NCBI GenBank assembly: GCA_025054525.1
Contig: JANWZJ010000001.1
Coordinates: 1-45,051 of the forward strand
Length of the DNA: 45,051 bases
Reading direction: 5' to 3'
Source: Bacteroidia bacterium
GTDB lineage: Bacteria > Bacteroidota > Bacteroidia > SpSt-205
Position numbers and translations under genes: made by a program. The number at the start of each line of letters is the position of its first letter. Within the stretch, counting starts at the first letter, position 1. Positions 26,757 through 35,234 of the stretch are shown one piece after another. The notes under the pieces were generated by a model. It did not search any database and had not been told where the DNA came from. It saw only the letters and a list, made by a program, of their open reading frames with translations.

Positions 26757-27557
26757 ATGCCGCTGGACCAGCCCAGAGAAATGCCCTTATGGGATCACCT
26801 GGAAGAACTCAGAGGTCATTTATGGCGTAGCGTCTTGGTTATAGGACTGCTGGCGGGTGTAGCTTTCTGGAAGATTCAGTGGATAGTGAGCAAGGTCATA
26901 TTGGCTCCGCTGGGCCAAGCGTTTCCTACTTATCAGTGGCTCTGTCGGTGGGCACAATGTCCTACCCTCCCCCCCATGCGCTTCCAAGCTGTCCATCCGT
27001 CTGAGCAATTCGTCAAAGCGATGATCTTGGCATTAGCTGCAGGATTAGTAGTAGGCTTCCCTTACCTAATATGGGAGCTCTGGCGCTTTATCAAGCCCGG
27101 TCTCTATCGTCACGAGCAAGCTGCACTCAAAGGGATTACCTTCTACATATCGCTGCTTTTTATCACTGGTGTGGCATTTGCATACTTTATCTTAGTGCCA
27201 TTCATGATGTACTTTTTTGCATCATTTCAAGTGTCGCCCGAGGTAGAGAACTTCTGGCGAATTGGAGATGTGATTGCTCTGATTGTGCAAGTGTGTTTAG
27301 TGGTGGGGTTGGTATTCCAGCTTCCTGTACTGTTGTGGGGTTTGAGCCAGGCGGGGATTATCTCTGCGCATGCCTTACGCAAGGGGCGGCGCTATGCTAT
27401 CGCAGCAGCAGTGATTTTGGGAGGGGTACTCACGCCTTCACCCGATGTGCTGAGCCAACTGCTCTTAGCCGTGCCCCTGTGGGGACTCTATGAGCTAAGC
27501 ATCGGTATCGTGGCTATTTCCGAGCGGCGTCGTAAAGCCTTCCTATCCATGCGCTGA
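26757..27557 (+). CDS. tatC: Sec-independent protein translocase subunit TatC
   Basis: Receptor core of the twin-arginine translocase, binding the RR signal peptide and exporting folded proteins. The 266-residue chain has the N-terminal recognition motif (MPLWDHLEELRGHLWRS) and six membrane helices. The conserved Phe/Pro-rich loop (VGFPYLIWELWRFIKPGLY, EQAALK) is present. TatA/TatB genes are not in the window. The C terminus (SERRRKAFLSMR) is cytoplasmic and basic. Its last 15 bases overlap the convergent GT9 gene. Confidence 0.97.
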   Translation: MPLDQPREMPLWDHLEELRGHLWRSVLVIGLLAGVAFWKIQWIVSKVILAPLGQAFPTYQWLCRWAQCPTLPPMRFQAVHPSEQFVKAMILALAAGLVVGFPYLIWELWRFIKPGLYRHEQAALKGITFYISLLFITGVAFAYFILVPFMMYFFASFQVSPEVENFWRIGDVIALIVQVCLVVGLVFQLPVLLWGLSQAGIISAHALRKGRRYAIAAAVILGGVLTPSPDVLSQLLLAVPLWGLYELSIGIVAISERRRKAFLSMR

Positions 27558-28772
27558 CTGCAGCGGCGCTCCAAGCGTAGCACTCAGCCAGTCTACAATC
27601 TCCTCTTCTATGGCGCCACTCTCCAAAAGGCGTATGCAGGGAAAAGCATCTTTCTTAGAAAACTGGTGATAACAGAGCCAGTTGCACCCAAAACAGGGCA
27701 TAGGATGCACTAAAACTTTCACACGGAACGGGGCTTTCTCTGGGTAAGGAATGAATCGCCCCCAGTGTCCTCCTCCAGCGAGAATAAGCGTAGGTACGTT
27801 TGCTGTGGCGGCGATATGGGCTAATCCCGTCTCAGGAGCTATCACAAAAGAGGCATGCATCACACGAGCCGCCGCCTCCACCAGGGATAACCTGCCTATC
27901 AGTGGCTCTATTGGCACGTTTCTGAGTTGATCTACCAAGGCTTGCGCCAAGGCTTGTTCTGACTGCGTGCCAATCAGTTGAATGGGAAGATAGGTTCTCT
28001 CATGCAGAGTTCGGATAAGTCGCACCATCAGAGAAAATGGCATGCGTCGGGCAGATAGCTGAGCTCCAAGGACAATAGCGATATAGAAATGCCCGTTAGA
28101 ATAGAAAGGCAGCAGCCGCTCGCGCATACGAGCGTAGATAGTGAAGTCCAATCTGCCCAATCCCATCTCGTTGAGCCATTGTTGGTAGCGTAGCCACTCA
28201 TGGATAGAGAGCTCTTGGTTCAGGGGATAGACCTCTTGATAAACCCATTTGTCTAATAGGGGAAGGTAGCAGGGCTCTCCAGTGAGTTTATCGCGTTTGC
28301 GCGTGATGCGCCGAGCAGCCGGAATAGCCCACGCCAAAAGGTCCTCTACGATTAGCCTGCGTCCAGCCGTAGGTTGCCACAAAGTTTCTATGGGGGGGAA
28401 AGTCTGCCTTAATATTTTCAGTGCTCTGCGGCGATAAGAGAAGGAATGTCTAAGCCTTACGGGTGAGAGCGATAGGACCCTGTCAAAGAGCTTTGTATAT
28501 TCAGCGAGGTCGGCCCAAGCTTCATTGGCTATCAGGACGAAGTAATGATACGGGTAAGCCTGTCGGAGGGCCGATATGAAGGGCAGCGTGAGCCAAAAAT
28601 CCCCTATCCCATCCATGCGGATAAAGGCCATGGAAGGCATAGGAGAAGAAGGCGTGGGAGGCTTTCTGAGCAAAAGAAAGCCGTCTGCCAATCCTGCGAG
28701 GGTGCGCACATGGAGACGCGCCTTCCATCCTACCCAATGCCACAAGCGCGCCGCAGAAAATGGCATGATCAC
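27543..28772 (-). CDS. Glycosyltransferase family 9 (heptosyltransferase-like)
   Basis: A 409-residue GT-B protein. The N-terminal motif AFIRMDGIGDFWLTLPFI is the GT9 signature, and the C-terminal half has the nucleotide-sugar site around VIAPETGLAHIAATANVPTL and LILAGGGHWGRFIPYP. A Cys-rich tail (PCFGCNWLCYH) is common in Bacteroidota members. GT9 enzymes usually add heptose or related sugars to LPS inner core or O-glycans; the substrate is not determinable. GTG at 28772 overlaps the hppD stop (GTGA); ATG at 28766 is an equally good start. It is the third gene of the hmgA-hppD transcript, an odd partner for tyrosine degradation. Confidence 0.85.
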   Translation of the reverse strand: MIMPFSAARLWHWVGWKARLHVRTLAGLADGFLLLRKPPTPSSPMPSMAFIRMDGIGDFWLTLPFISALRQAYPYHYFVLIANEAWADLAEYTKLFDRVLSLSPVRLRHSFSYRRRALKILRQTFPPIETLWQPTAGRRLIVEDLLAWAIPAARRITRKRDKLTGEPCYLPLLDKWVYQEVYPLNQELSIHEWLRYQQWLNEMGLGRLDFTIYARMRERLLPFYSNGHFYIAIVLGAQLSARRMPFSLMVRLIRTLHERTYLPIQLIGTQSEQALAQALVDQLRNVPIEPLIGRLSLVEAAARVMHASFVIAPETGLAHIAATANVPTLILAGGGHWGRFIPYPEKAPFRVKVLVHPMPCFGCNWLCYHQFSKKDAFPCIRLLESGAIEEEIVDWLSATLGAPLQSAHG

Positions 28773-29899
28773 AGGTTGCCTCTTCGCACCTGCTCTCGTT
28801 CTATGGCTTCAAACAGGGCTTTGAAGTTACCTTTGCCAAAGGACTTTGCGCCTTTCCGCTGTATAATTTCGTAGAACAGGGTAGGACGATCCTGCACGGG
28901 TTTAGTGAATATTTGGAGGAGATACCCTTCGTCGTCCCTATCTACCAAAATACCTAACTCCGCCAATACTTCCACTGGCTCGTCTATTGAGCCCACCCTA
29001 TCCAGTAGCGTGTCGTAGTAAGCCTTAGGGGTTTCCAGGAACTCTACCCCGCGCCGACGAAGCTCGCGCACCGTGGCAATAATATCCCCAGTCGCTATGG
29101 CTATGTGCTGCACACCCTGCCCATGGTAATACTCCAAATACTCCTCTATCTGGGATTTGCGGCGACCCTTCGCAGGCTCATTAATGGGGAACTTGATATA
29201 GCCATTCCCATTCGCCATGACTTTACTCATCAAAGCAGAGTATTCGGTAGATATATCCTTGTCATCAAAGGAGACAAGCTGTTTGAAGCCCATTACATCC
29301 CGATAGAAAGCAACGAATTGATTCATTTCACCGAGATAGACATTTCCTACGCAGTGGTCTACGTATTTGAAGCCGACGGGTTCGCTTTTGCCATAGCCGT
29401 CCCAACTTACAAAGCCAGGTAGAAAAGGACCTCGGTAGTTTTTACGCTCTACAAATAAATGCACGGTATCGCCATAAGTATGAATACCCGAGAGAACTAC
29501 TTCACCATGTTCGTCAGAAAGCCGGGTAGGTGGTAAGAAGCTCTTGCCTCCGCGCCGGGTCGTCTCTTCGTAGGCTCGGGTAGCGTCCTCCACACTGAGA
29601 GCTAACACCCGAACCCCATCCCCATGCCGATAAATGTGATCCGCGATGAAGTTCCCCGGATGGTAGGGCGTGGTAAATACAAGGGTAACTTTGCCTTGAC
29701 GCAGGACATAACTGGCTGCCTCTCGGTAGCCCGTCTCCAAGCCCCTGTAAGCCAGCGGCTGAAAGCCAAATGCATGCTGATAATAATAAGCCGCTTGCCT
29801 AGCGTTGCCTACATAAAACTCAATATGGTCAGTACCCAAAATCGGTAGAAAATCCACCGCTTCTGCGGTGGTAGAGAGAATTTCCGTAGTTATGCTCAT
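28769..29899 (-). CDS. hppD: 4-hydroxyphenylpyruvate dioxygenase
   Basis: Second step of tyrosine degradation: oxidises 4-hydroxyphenylpyruvate to homogentisate with Fe(II) and O2. The 376-residue protein has two VOC repeats. The N-terminal repeat carries HIEFYVGNARQAAYYY; the C-terminal one carries the iron ligands in DHCVGNVYLGEM, GVQHIAIATGDI and LFYEIIQRKGAKSFGKGNF. The C-terminal gate helix FKALFEAIEREQ is present. It is 2 bases from the hmgA stop, so the pathway pair is co-transcribed. Confidence 0.97.
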   Translation of the reverse strand: MSITTEILSTTAEAVDFLPILGTDHIEFYVGNARQAAYYYQHAFGFQPLAYRGLETGYREAASYVLRQGKVTLVFTTPYHPGNFIADHIYRHGDGVRVLALSVEDATRAYEETTRRGGKSFLPPTRLSDEHGEVVLSGIHTYGDTVHLFVERKNYRGPFLPGFVSWDGYGKSEPVGFKYVDHCVGNVYLGEMNQFVAFYRDVMGFKQLVSFDDKDISTEYSALMSKVMANGNGYIKFPINEPAKGRRKSQIEEYLEYYHGQGVQHIAIATGDIIATVRELRRRGVEFLETPKAYYDTLLDRVGSIDEPVEVLAELGILVDRDDEGYLLQIFTKPVQDRPTLFYEIIQRKGAKSFGKGNFKALFEAIEREQVRRGNL

Positions 29900-29901
29900 A
29901 A

Positions 29902-31080
29902 TCAGGTAGTTTTTTCGGTTTCGGGAATCCAGGTAGTGTAATACTCAGGCATTTCAATCGCTAAGGCTTCGGGGGTAATCTGCAGCGGGCGGAAGGTATC
30001 TACCATAACCGCCAACTCCTTAGTTTCTTTAGCGCCGATGCTGCGCTCCACCGCCCCAGGATGCGGACCGTGCGGTATGCCCATCGGGTGCAACGTAATC
30101 ATCCCTCGTTCTACATGCTTACGACTCATGAACTCCCCTTCTACATAGTAGAGAATCTCGTCTGAGTCCACGTTGCTGTGATTGTATGGAGCGGGAATCG
30201 CCAAGGGATGATAATCATACATTCTGGGCACGAAGGAGCAGACGACGAACTGGCGAGCTTCAAAGTTCTGATGCACGGGGGGCGGCTGATGTACCCTCCC
30301 TGTGATTGGTTCAAAGTCGTGGATGGAAAAGGCATACGGATACAAGCATCCATCCCACCCCACATAATCAAAAGGATGGGTATCGTAGATGTAGGTGAAA
30401 AGTTCGCCTCGTTTCTTGATCTTGATAATGAATTCGCCCGTCTCATAATGAGTCTCCAAATCTATGGGCGGACGAATATCTCTCTCATAAAAAGGTGAAT
30501 GTTCCATAAGCTGTCCGTAGTCATTCATATAGCGCCGAGGGAACCGAATCGCCCCACAATAAGACTCTACGATGAAGAGGCGATTCTCAGAGGTATTGAA
30601 GTGGATTTGGTAGATAGTGCCGCGGGGAATATGAAGGTAATCCCCTGGCTGAAAGGGAATCTTACCGAAAGCGGTGCGTAGTTCGCCGCGCCCCTCATGG
30701 ACGAAGATGAGCTCATCGGCGGAAGCATTTTTGAAGAAGTAGTCCGAGAAACCCTGCGTAGGCGCTGCTAATGAGAGATGCACATCCTCGTTGAAGAGTA
30801 CTACGACTCGGCTTTCTAAGTAATCCGAATGCGGCTGAATGCGAAAGCCCCGAAAGGCTCTGTGCTGCATGTTATTAGCGATGGCGGCGCGAGGACGCAG
30901 GTCCTTTGTATCAGGCAAAATAGCTTTCACCCGAGTAGGCGGATAGACATGATAAACTAAGGCATACAAGTCAGAGAATCCCTCCGTGCTAATCAGCTCT
31001 TCGGCTAAGAGTTTGCCATTTGTTCGGAATTGGATATGTCGTTTAGGAGGGACTTGTCCTGCGCGTACGTAGTATGGCAT
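29902..31080 (-). CDS. hmgA: Homogentisate 1,2-dioxygenase
   Basis: Opens the ring of homogentisate to maleylacetoacetate. The product is 392 residues from ATG 31080. The cupin active-site region includes HPMGIPHGPHPGAVE and a Glu/His set in PAPYNHSNVDSDEILYYVEG; the upstream cupin strand DELIFVHEGRGELRTAFG is also typical. A longer reading frame from 31116 adds 12 residues (LRTKENCYICV), but 31080 gives the family's normal opening (MPYYVRAGQVPPKRHIQF) and sits 4 bases after a strong promoter. With hppD it supplies two steps; maleylacetoacetate isomerase and fumarylacetoacetase are not in the window. Confidence 0.96.
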   Translation of the reverse strand: MPYYVRAGQVPPKRHIQFRTNGKLLAEELISTEGFSDLYALVYHVYPPTRVKAILPDTKDLRPRAAIANNMQHRAFRGFRIQPHSDYLESRVVVLFNEDVHLSLAAPTQGFSDYFFKNASADELIFVHEGRGELRTAFGKIPFQPGDYLHIPRGTIYQIHFNTSENRLFIVESYCGAIRFPRRYMNDYGQLMEHSPFYERDIRPPIDLETHYETGEFIIKIKKRGELFTYIYDTHPFDYVGWDGCLYPYAFSIHDFEPITGRVHQPPPVHQNFEARQFVVCSFVPRMYDYHPLAIPAPYNHSNVDSDEILYYVEGEFMSRKHVERGMITLHPMGIPHGPHPGAVERSIGAKETKELAVMVDTFRPLQITPEALAIEMPEYYTTWIPETEKTT

Positions 31081-31084
31081 GACG

Positions 31085-31117
31085 CAAATATAGCAATTTT
31101 CCTTGGTGCGAAGCAAA
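31085..31117 (-). promoter_or_regulatory. Complete -33/-7 promoter of hmgA-hppD operon
   Basis: On the minus strand TTTG (31114-31117) is followed after 21 bases by TATATTTG (31085-31092). This matches the Bacteroidota consensus TTTG-N19-21-TAnnTTTG exactly. The -7 element ends 4 bases before the hmgA ATG. The trmB start codon (31103) lies within the spacer. Confidence 0.75.
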
Positions 31118-31759
31118 CGAGAAAAACGTCAGCGCTATCAGGAAAGCCCGTACGCCCTATGGGGAAATCGCATACCCATGGCAAGCACTTGGAGAAAGTC
31201 CTTAGGACATCCTGAGACAGTGCCCCTTCTCTTAGAGATTGGATGCGGGAAGGGGGAGTTCTCGGTATTTATAGCAGAGAAACGCCCCGAATGGCTAATA
31301 ATAGGCATGGACCGAAAGGCAGAGCGCCTCCAAACCGCAGTGCTTCGGGCGGAAACCCATCGCCTGCCCAATCTATACTTCTGGCATGGGGACGCGCAGA
31401 CGCTACACTCGGCTTTCGCTCAGGGAGAAGTGCAGGAGATTTGGCTGAACTATCCCGACCCATATCCCAAAGCCCGCCACGCCAAACATCGCTTGATACA
31501 TCCACGGTTTATCTGGCAATATGAGTGGATTCTGAGTGAAGGAGGGCTCTTGCATATTCGTACCGATGATGAAGGCTTATACTATTATGCGCAGGAACAG
31601 CTTCACGCCGCAAGTTGGTCCGTTGAACAAGCAGTACCTCTTTTATTGGATAGAGCTGAAGAAAGCCTGGGTGTAAAAACAGAGTTCTATCTAAAGCGAG
31701 GAGGGGTAGTGCGCTATCTCTGTGCTAAGCGCCCTGTTCGGAGGCTTCTGGAATGTTAG
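31103..31759 (+). CDS. trmB: tRNA (guanine-N7-)-methyltransferase TrmB
   Basis: Methylates G46 of tRNAs using SAM. The 218-residue protein has motif I LLEIGCGKGEFSVFIAEK, then GMDRKAERLQTAV, and the family signature WLNYPDPYPKARHAKHRL with the following IHPRFIWQYEWIL. The start is TTG at 31103, which gives the basic N terminus (VRSKREKRQRYQ) expected before the SAM fold. No separate promoter was recognised in the 22-base gap to hmgA. Its last 35 bases overlap the convergent stress-protein gene. Confidence 0.93.
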   Translation: MVRSKREKRQRYQESPYALWGNRIPMASTWRKSLGHPETVPLLLEIGCGKGEFSVFIAEKRPEWLIIGMDRKAERLQTAVLRAETHRLPNLYFWHGDAQTLHSAFAQGEVQEIWLNYPDPYPKARHAKHRLIHPRFIWQYEWILSEGGLLHIRTDDEGLYYYAQEQLHAASWSVEQAVPLLLDRAEESLGVKTEFYLKRGGVVRYLCAKRPVRRLLEC

Positions 31760-32576
31760 TAGGTTCCTCTTCTACGAGGGGGGGTAGGAAGAGCCAACCC
31801 GCTTGCCGGATAAACATGGAGGGCGATAAACTTTTCATTCCTTCGACAATAGGGTCAGGATCAGTAAAAAGTGCTATGACATCCGCCTCATACCGCTGCG
31901 CTAACTGAAGAAGAAGTTCTACGAGGTTATTTTTTTCCCACACTACTGGAATATAGGAGGAGGGACGAAACTGCTTTTGAATCTTTTTGTGGTAGGATTG
32001 TAAGGATTTTTCTATTTTGAGAATGGGAAGTCCTACGACCTCGGACTTAGCTTTTTGAATCACTCGGCGGAGGAAGCTCATACCCACAGGCGACTCATAG
32101 TTCTCCTCATAAGCAATCAGAATGCGTCGCCAGTGAATAGCACTTTCAGGAAAGGCTACCAGCATAGGGACAGGTGAATGATAGATGAAGTGCTTGGTAT
32201 GAAAACCCAAGGCGCCTTCGGTTTGCTCGCTCTCCCCCTTAGCTCCTAAGGCTAAAAGAGCATAGTTACCCGTACACAGGTGGCTGGAGAGCCCTTCGGT
32301 GAGAAACTCTCGTTGAGCGTAGATGCGAATACCTCTGCGTTCTTGGGGGGTAATCTCCTTGAAAATAAAATCCCGAAGTTCTTTTTGGGCGTTACGCTCG
32401 GCGCGTTCCTCCAGCTCTTCTATGACATGTGCCGAAAGAAACGGCATCCCGCGAGGAAGTTGATACGCATGATATACGACGAGACTGTCTCGGGTATTTC
32501 GGCGCAGGCGGATTAGCGCTTGTAAGGCAGCCAGCGACGCTGACCCGAAATCTACGCTTGTAAGGAGCTTACCCAT
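31725..32576 (-). CDS. Tandem universal stress protein (UspA family)
   Basis: A 283-residue cytoplasmic protein of two Usp domains. The first (about 1-143) opens LLTSVDFGSASLAALQAL and ends with LLALGAKGESEQTEGALGFHTKHFIYHSPVPMLVAF, close to the Usp nucleotide-binding pattern, though the closing Gly-Ser is changed to Gly-Phe. The second (about 150-270) is degenerate and lacks the glycine loop. It probably supports stress tolerance through nucleotide binding. A -7 element lies 5 bases before its ATG, divergent from the DUF349-like gene. Confidence 0.82.
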   Translation of the reverse strand: MGKLLTSVDFGSASLAALQALIRLRRNTRDSLVVYHAYQLPRGMPFLSAHVIEELEERAERNAQKELRDFIFKEITPQERRGIRIYAQREFLTEGLSSHLCTGNYALLALGAKGESEQTEGALGFHTKHFIYHSPVPMLVAFPESAIHWRRILIAYEENYESPVGMSFLRRVIQKAKSEVVGLPILKIEKSLQSYHKKIQKQFRPSSYIPVVWEKNNLVELLLQLAQRYEADVIALFTDPDPIVEGMKSLSPSMFIRQAGWLFLPPLVEEEPTNIPEASEQGA

Positions 32577-32581
32577 CTCTG

Positions 32582-32589
32582 CAAATATA
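32582..32589 (-). promoter_or_regulatory. -7 promoter element of the Usp gene
   Basis: Minus-strand TATATTTG matches TAnnTTTG and ends 5 bases before the ATG at 32576. It is paired divergently with the element at 32604-32611 within a 44-base gap. Confidence 0.55.
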
Positions 32590-32603
32590 TGCGGTTTTCC
32601 TTG

Positions 32604-32611
32604 TACCTTTG
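32604..32611 (+). promoter_or_regulatory. -7 promoter element of the DUF349-like gene
   Basis: TACCTTTG matches TAnnTTTG and ends 9 bases before ATG 32621. It overlaps an in-frame TTG (32609), which is therefore an unlikely start. Confidence 0.5.
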
Positions 32612-32620
32612 CGATGCTCT

Positions 32621-34495
32621 ATGGTAGAGTCCCAGACGCCCGAAGGAATGCAACAGCAGGTTTCTTTAGATGAAGACCTGCGCAGCACCCTGTCTGAGAT
32701 TATCAACTTATCCCGAAGCCCCGAAAGCCTGCGCGCATGGATTAATGAAAAAAGACCACAACTTCAAGAAGTTACTATTTTATTAGAGTACTTGGCGCAG
32801 TATCCCTACACCCGCAAATATAACGCTGTTGTACAAGCTTTTCGCCGATATGTAAGCCAAAAGCTATCCGAATGGCGATCCTCCTTGGAGAAAACTTCGC
32901 CCCGTGATATAGAACTCTGGGATAAACTTCAGAAGCGCTTTGATGACGTAGTGCTCAAGCTGGAGGGCATGCGCCAGCAGTATGAGTCCAAGTGCAAAGA
33001 AAACGCTGAAAAAGCCCGCGCCCTCCTTCAGGAACTAAAAGAAATCGTTCATGGAGAGCAGTTAGATAAAGAGAGGCGCGTGCGCACGATAGCGAAAGAA
33101 TGGCGCGAGCTACGAGAAGAACTATTGCCCTCAGATGAAAAGGAACTCAAGCCTTCTTTTTACGGCTACATAAAGCAGTTCCGAGAGCTCTACGCTCGTT
33201 ATCGGGACTTCATAGAAGCCGAGCACAACCAGATTCTCAAGCAGCGTGAGCAGCTTCTTCAGGAGATTCAAAAGCTGTTTCCGCCGGATGGGGCTCAGAC
33301 TGGGACAGAGTTTTGGCAGCAGCACCGGGATAAACTCGCCCTTCTGCAGCAAGAATGGCAATCCCTGCCCCGTGTGTATGGCAAAGCAGAGCTTGAGATG
33401 CTACGGCAATACCGAGCACTGGTCAATCGCTTCAAGGAACTGTATAGCCTGTTCCGTTCCCAGACTTATCAGCGCATCCAGAAAAATCCCATTCTTCAAG
33501 AGACCTATCGCCGCAAGCGACAGATCGTAGAGACGCTGCGTCCTTTAGTGACGCAGCAGTTCCGCTCGCTGGAAGAATGGAAGCAAACCCAGCAGCAAGT
33601 GCGAAGCTACATCAAAGAATGGCGCACCCTCACCGAGAAGTCCTTGACACAAGATGACTCACGCGAAGTGCGTCGCTTCTATGCCCCGCTCAATCAGCAG
33701 TTTAGCGAGCTTTTAGATACTTTTCATGAGAAATCGGAAGGGTTTAGCCAAGAGTATCGCCGCAAACAAATCCAGCGTCTCACCGAAACGGGCAGAAAGC
33801 TTATTCAGGAAGTACAGCAGCTTCTGTCCAGAGACCTTACAGAAGCTATCAAACGCTATCGTGCGCAAGCCACTCCTTGGCGACACCGAGCCAAGCGCTT
33901 CCTCCGAGAAGCCCCGATTGCCGAAATCCATAGCGAACTACACCAACTCTGGAGCCGTCTCAAGCTCCAATATCAAGCCTATTTAGAGAAACTCAAAGAA
34001 AACTTAGAGAAGCGTATATACCTGCTCAATCAACTGGATGAGCTTGGGGAGAATGCTTCTGCGGATAAGCTACAAGAGTTTATCCAGAAGCTCATAGAAT
34101 ATGAACGGGCTGGGGAAGTAGCCTCCGCTCAGAAAGAAAGGCTTCAGATTCGGCAAAATCAGGCTATTCAGCGATTCCTCAAGAAAGCAGGCATAGACGA
34201 AGCTACGTTTCAAGATACATGGCTTTCTATGCAGATCGCACAGCAATCGCCCCAGCAAGTACGCAAGAGCGTAGAGTCCCTAAAAGCCCAACTCAATCGG
34301 TATCGGCAAGACCTGCAAGGCTACCAAAATACGATGTCCCTTCTTTCACGCAGCAAGGGGAGCGAAGCCCTTCGCCAAGAGCTGGAGCAGAAGATTCAAA
34401 ATACACAGGCTCAAATTGCCCGCACCCAGGAGATGCTCAAGCGCCTGCAACAGCGTCTCTCTTCGGCGAATGCCCCCTCTTCCTCATCCACCTAA
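32621..34495 (+). CDS. DUF349-like coiled-coil protein
   Basis: A 624-residue, highly charged, almost wholly helical cytoplasmic protein. About five repeats of 70-100 residues share the DUF349 pattern: a helix ending in 'EWRxL' followed by a charged loop and 'FYxxxxQFxELxxxF' (EWRELREELLPSDEKELKPS, EWRTLTEKSLTQDDSREVRR, KPSFYGYIKQFRELYARYRDF, RRFYAPLNQQFSELLDTFHE). No enzymatic motif is visible. Family members are common in Bacteroidota, but their function is not established. ATG 32621 is chosen over the TTG at 32609 because the promoter overlaps the latter. The SpoU methyltransferase gene begins within its last 26 bases. Confidence 0.75.
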   Translation: MVESQTPEGMQQQVSLDEDLRSTLSEIINLSRSPESLRAWINEKRPQLQEVTILLEYLAQYPYTRKYNAVVQAFRRYVSQKLSEWRSSLEKTSPRDIELWDKLQKRFDDVVLKLEGMRQQYESKCKENAEKARALLQELKEIVHGEQLDKERRVRTIAKEWRELREELLPSDEKELKPSFYGYIKQFRELYARYRDFIEAEHNQILKQREQLLQEIQKLFPPDGAQTGTEFWQQHRDKLALLQQEWQSLPRVYGKAELEMLRQYRALVNRFKELYSLFRSQTYQRIQKNPILQETYRRKRQIVETLRPLVTQQFRSLEEWKQTQQQVRSYIKEWRTLTEKSLTQDDSREVRRFYAPLNQQFSELLDTFHEKSEGFSQEYRRKQIQRLTETGRKLIQEVQQLLSRDLTEAIKRYRAQATPWRHRAKRFLREAPIAEIHSELHQLWSRLKLQYQAYLEKLKENLEKRIYLLNQLDELGENASADKLQEFIQKLIEYERAGEVASAQKERLQIRQNQAIQRFLKKAGIDEATFQDTWLSMQIAQQSPQQVRKSVESLKAQLNRYRQDLQGYQNTMSLLSRSKGSEALRQELEQKIQNTQAQIARTQEMLKRLQQRLSSANAPSSSST

Positions 34496-35234
34496 GTTTT
34501 ACGCAGAACTCCATCACAGCGCCCATCGCAAAGCCACAGGCTTATATTTAGCCGTAGGAAAAAAGCTCCTGATAGAGGCAACCAATAGCCTTCCTGGCGA
34601 AGCCTTCCACGCCATCCTGTATCGGGAAGGAGAAAATCTTTCTTTTCTTCCCGCCCATCTTTTGGGAAAAACCTACCCGTTGCCTGCGTGGCAGATAGAG
34701 CGGATTAGCGGACAGGAGACTCCGGAGGGACTCATAGCGGTACTCCATCAGCCTAAGCTCTCTTTATGGCAGTCTTCCCCGCCGCCTGCGGTACTGGGTG
34801 AAAGACTACAAGACCCCGGGAATGTAGGTACTCTATTGCGTACGATGGAGTGGCTAGGCTACGATACACTCTGGCTAAGCGAAGATAGCGTAGACCCCTT
34901 CCACCCCAAAGTGGTACGTGCGAGTATGGGGAGCCTTTTTCGTGCGCATGTGGCGCGCGTATCGGCTTGGGAGGAGCTACTCCGCTCCTATGAAGGCAGA
35001 ACCGTGGTGGCTGACCTTCAGGGCATTCCAGCCTGGCAAGTTCCCTGGCGCCAATATGATAGCCTATATGTAGGAAGCGAGTCTCACGGCGTTCGCCTTG
35101 CGCCTCCGCAGTGGATACGAACGACCATTCCTCCTGCCTCTACTACTCATGCCGAGTCCCTAAATGCGGCTATCGCCGCTGCCTTACTTCTCTACACACG
35201 ACGAGAAGCTATCGCTGGTAGGCTACATACTTAG
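34470..35234 (+). CDS. TrmH/SpoU-family RNA 2'-O-methyltransferase
   Basis: SAM-dependent ribose methyltransferase with a trefoil-knot fold. The N-terminal part (about 1-90) is a substrate-binding domain. The knot contains motif 1 LQDPGNVGTLLRTMEWLG, motif 2 SLYVGSESHGVRL and motif 3 IPPASTTHAESLNAAIAAALLL. The target (rRNA or tRNA) cannot be decided. ATG 34470 gives a normal N terminus; the longer frame from 34416 adds 18 residues that overlap the upstream gene further. The last 26 bases overlap the convergent pdhB. Confidence 0.9.
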   Translation: MPPLPHPPKFYAELHHSAHRKATGLYLAVGKKLLIEATNSLPGEAFHAILYREGENLSFLPAHLLGKTYPLPAWQIERISGQETPEGLIAVLHQPKLSLWQSSPPPAVLGERLQDPGNVGTLLRTMEWLGYDTLWLSEDSVDPFHPKVVRASMGSLFRAHVARVSAWEELLRSYEGRTVVADLQGIPAWQVPWRQYDSLYVGSESHGVRLAPPQWIRTTIPPASTTHAESLNAAIAAALLLYTRREAIAGRLHT

